Shown here piece after piece: positions 63,973 through 64,000 of a DNA stretch of 64,000 nucleotides (the first letter of the stretch is position 1; each line of letters starts with the position of its first letter). The stretch covers positions 23,667,831-23,731,830 of the forward strand of contig NC_087151.1 in assembly GCF_035594125.1 (NCBI RefSeq), given 5' to 3'. Origin of the DNA: Scylla paramamosain. Its lineage: Eukaryota > Arthropoda > Malacostraca > Decapoda > Portunidae. A program made the translations under genes and the position numbers. The notes beneath the pieces were generated by a model that was not told the DNA's origin, ran no database searches, and worked only from the letters and a program-made list of their open reading frames with translations.

Positions 63973-64000
63973 TACAGAGAAGGTTTAATCAGGTGGGCGG

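Larger units (their letters stand above)
62981..64000 (+). mobile_element. Penelope-like element, decayed, running off the right edge
   Basis: Non-satellite sequence from about 62,981 encodes fragments of a Penelope-like retroelement: RT palm, RT C-terminal part, then a GIY-YIG-like endonuclease. At least three breaks (frameshift near 63,235-63,250, stop at 63,495, TAG near 63,714 with a further shift near 63,757) show it is inactive. The N-terminal half of the RT is missing, so the copy is 5' truncated. At its left edge GTTAGTGTTC (62,985-62,994) and GAACACTAAC (63,009-63,018) form a perfect 10-bp inverted repeat. Confidence 0.85.

Overview
The window looks like nuclear heterochromatin from an arthropod, most likely a decapod crustacean and possibly a portunid-type crab. 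It is very A+T-rich and holds no intact host gene that I can recognise. The organism call rests on three things: degenerate CCTAA/TTAGG repeats (the arthropod telomere motif) at 871-955, six copies of a non-LTR retrotransposon whose protein I associate with crab genomes, and a crustin-like WAP domain exon. The species is an inference.

About 48 kb is one satellite DNA built from a monomer of close to 96 bp. The monomers form two different higher-order repeats (HORs). Block I (1 to ~31,463, forward orientation) and Block III (~52,691-62,980, reverse orientation) repeat five monomer types, called A-B-C-D-E here, with a period near 480 bp. Block II (~38,386-51,270, reverse, plus a forward piece at ~51,271-52,690) repeats about eleven monomer types with a period near 1,050 bp. 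Forward here means the strand reading GTTTTTGGTAATG at the monomer start. Nearly all ORFs of 60-170 codons in these blocks come from the satellite or from (TA)n and are not genes.

An island without satellite lies at ~31,464-38,385, between forward and reverse arrays. It holds dense microsatellites (AAT, AAG, CT, ATT, GT, TTG, TA), a small G+C-richer segment on the minus strand that resembles a WAP domain exon (32,303-32,453), and an old minus-strand LINE interrupted by a nearly complete plus-strand LINE of the same family.

Mobile elements: LINE-1 (17,419-20,715, minus), LINE-2 (28,394-30,628, plus, truncated at both ends), the old LINE (33,181-34,948 and 38,233-38,385, minus), LINE-3 (34,950-38,232, plus), LINE-4 (46,605-49,270, minus, 5' truncated) and LINE-5 (57,761-60,949, plus). 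The family is about 3.3 kb with a structured 5' UTR, one ORF of about 980 codons (apurinic-like endonuclease, then reverse transcriptase with YADD), a short 3' UTR and a poly(A) tail. Every copy has frameshifts. The window ends in a decayed Penelope-like element (from 62,981 past the right edge) with RT and GIY-YIG-type endonuclease remnants.

The parts do not form a pathway. They look like a satellite landscape shaped by duplication, inversion, fold-back events and retrotransposon insertion. The most interesting features are the two HOR organisations of one 96-bp monomer, the orientation switches, the interstitial telomeric tract, the fold-back structure around (TA)n at 27.2-28.1 kb, and the isolated WAP-like exon.
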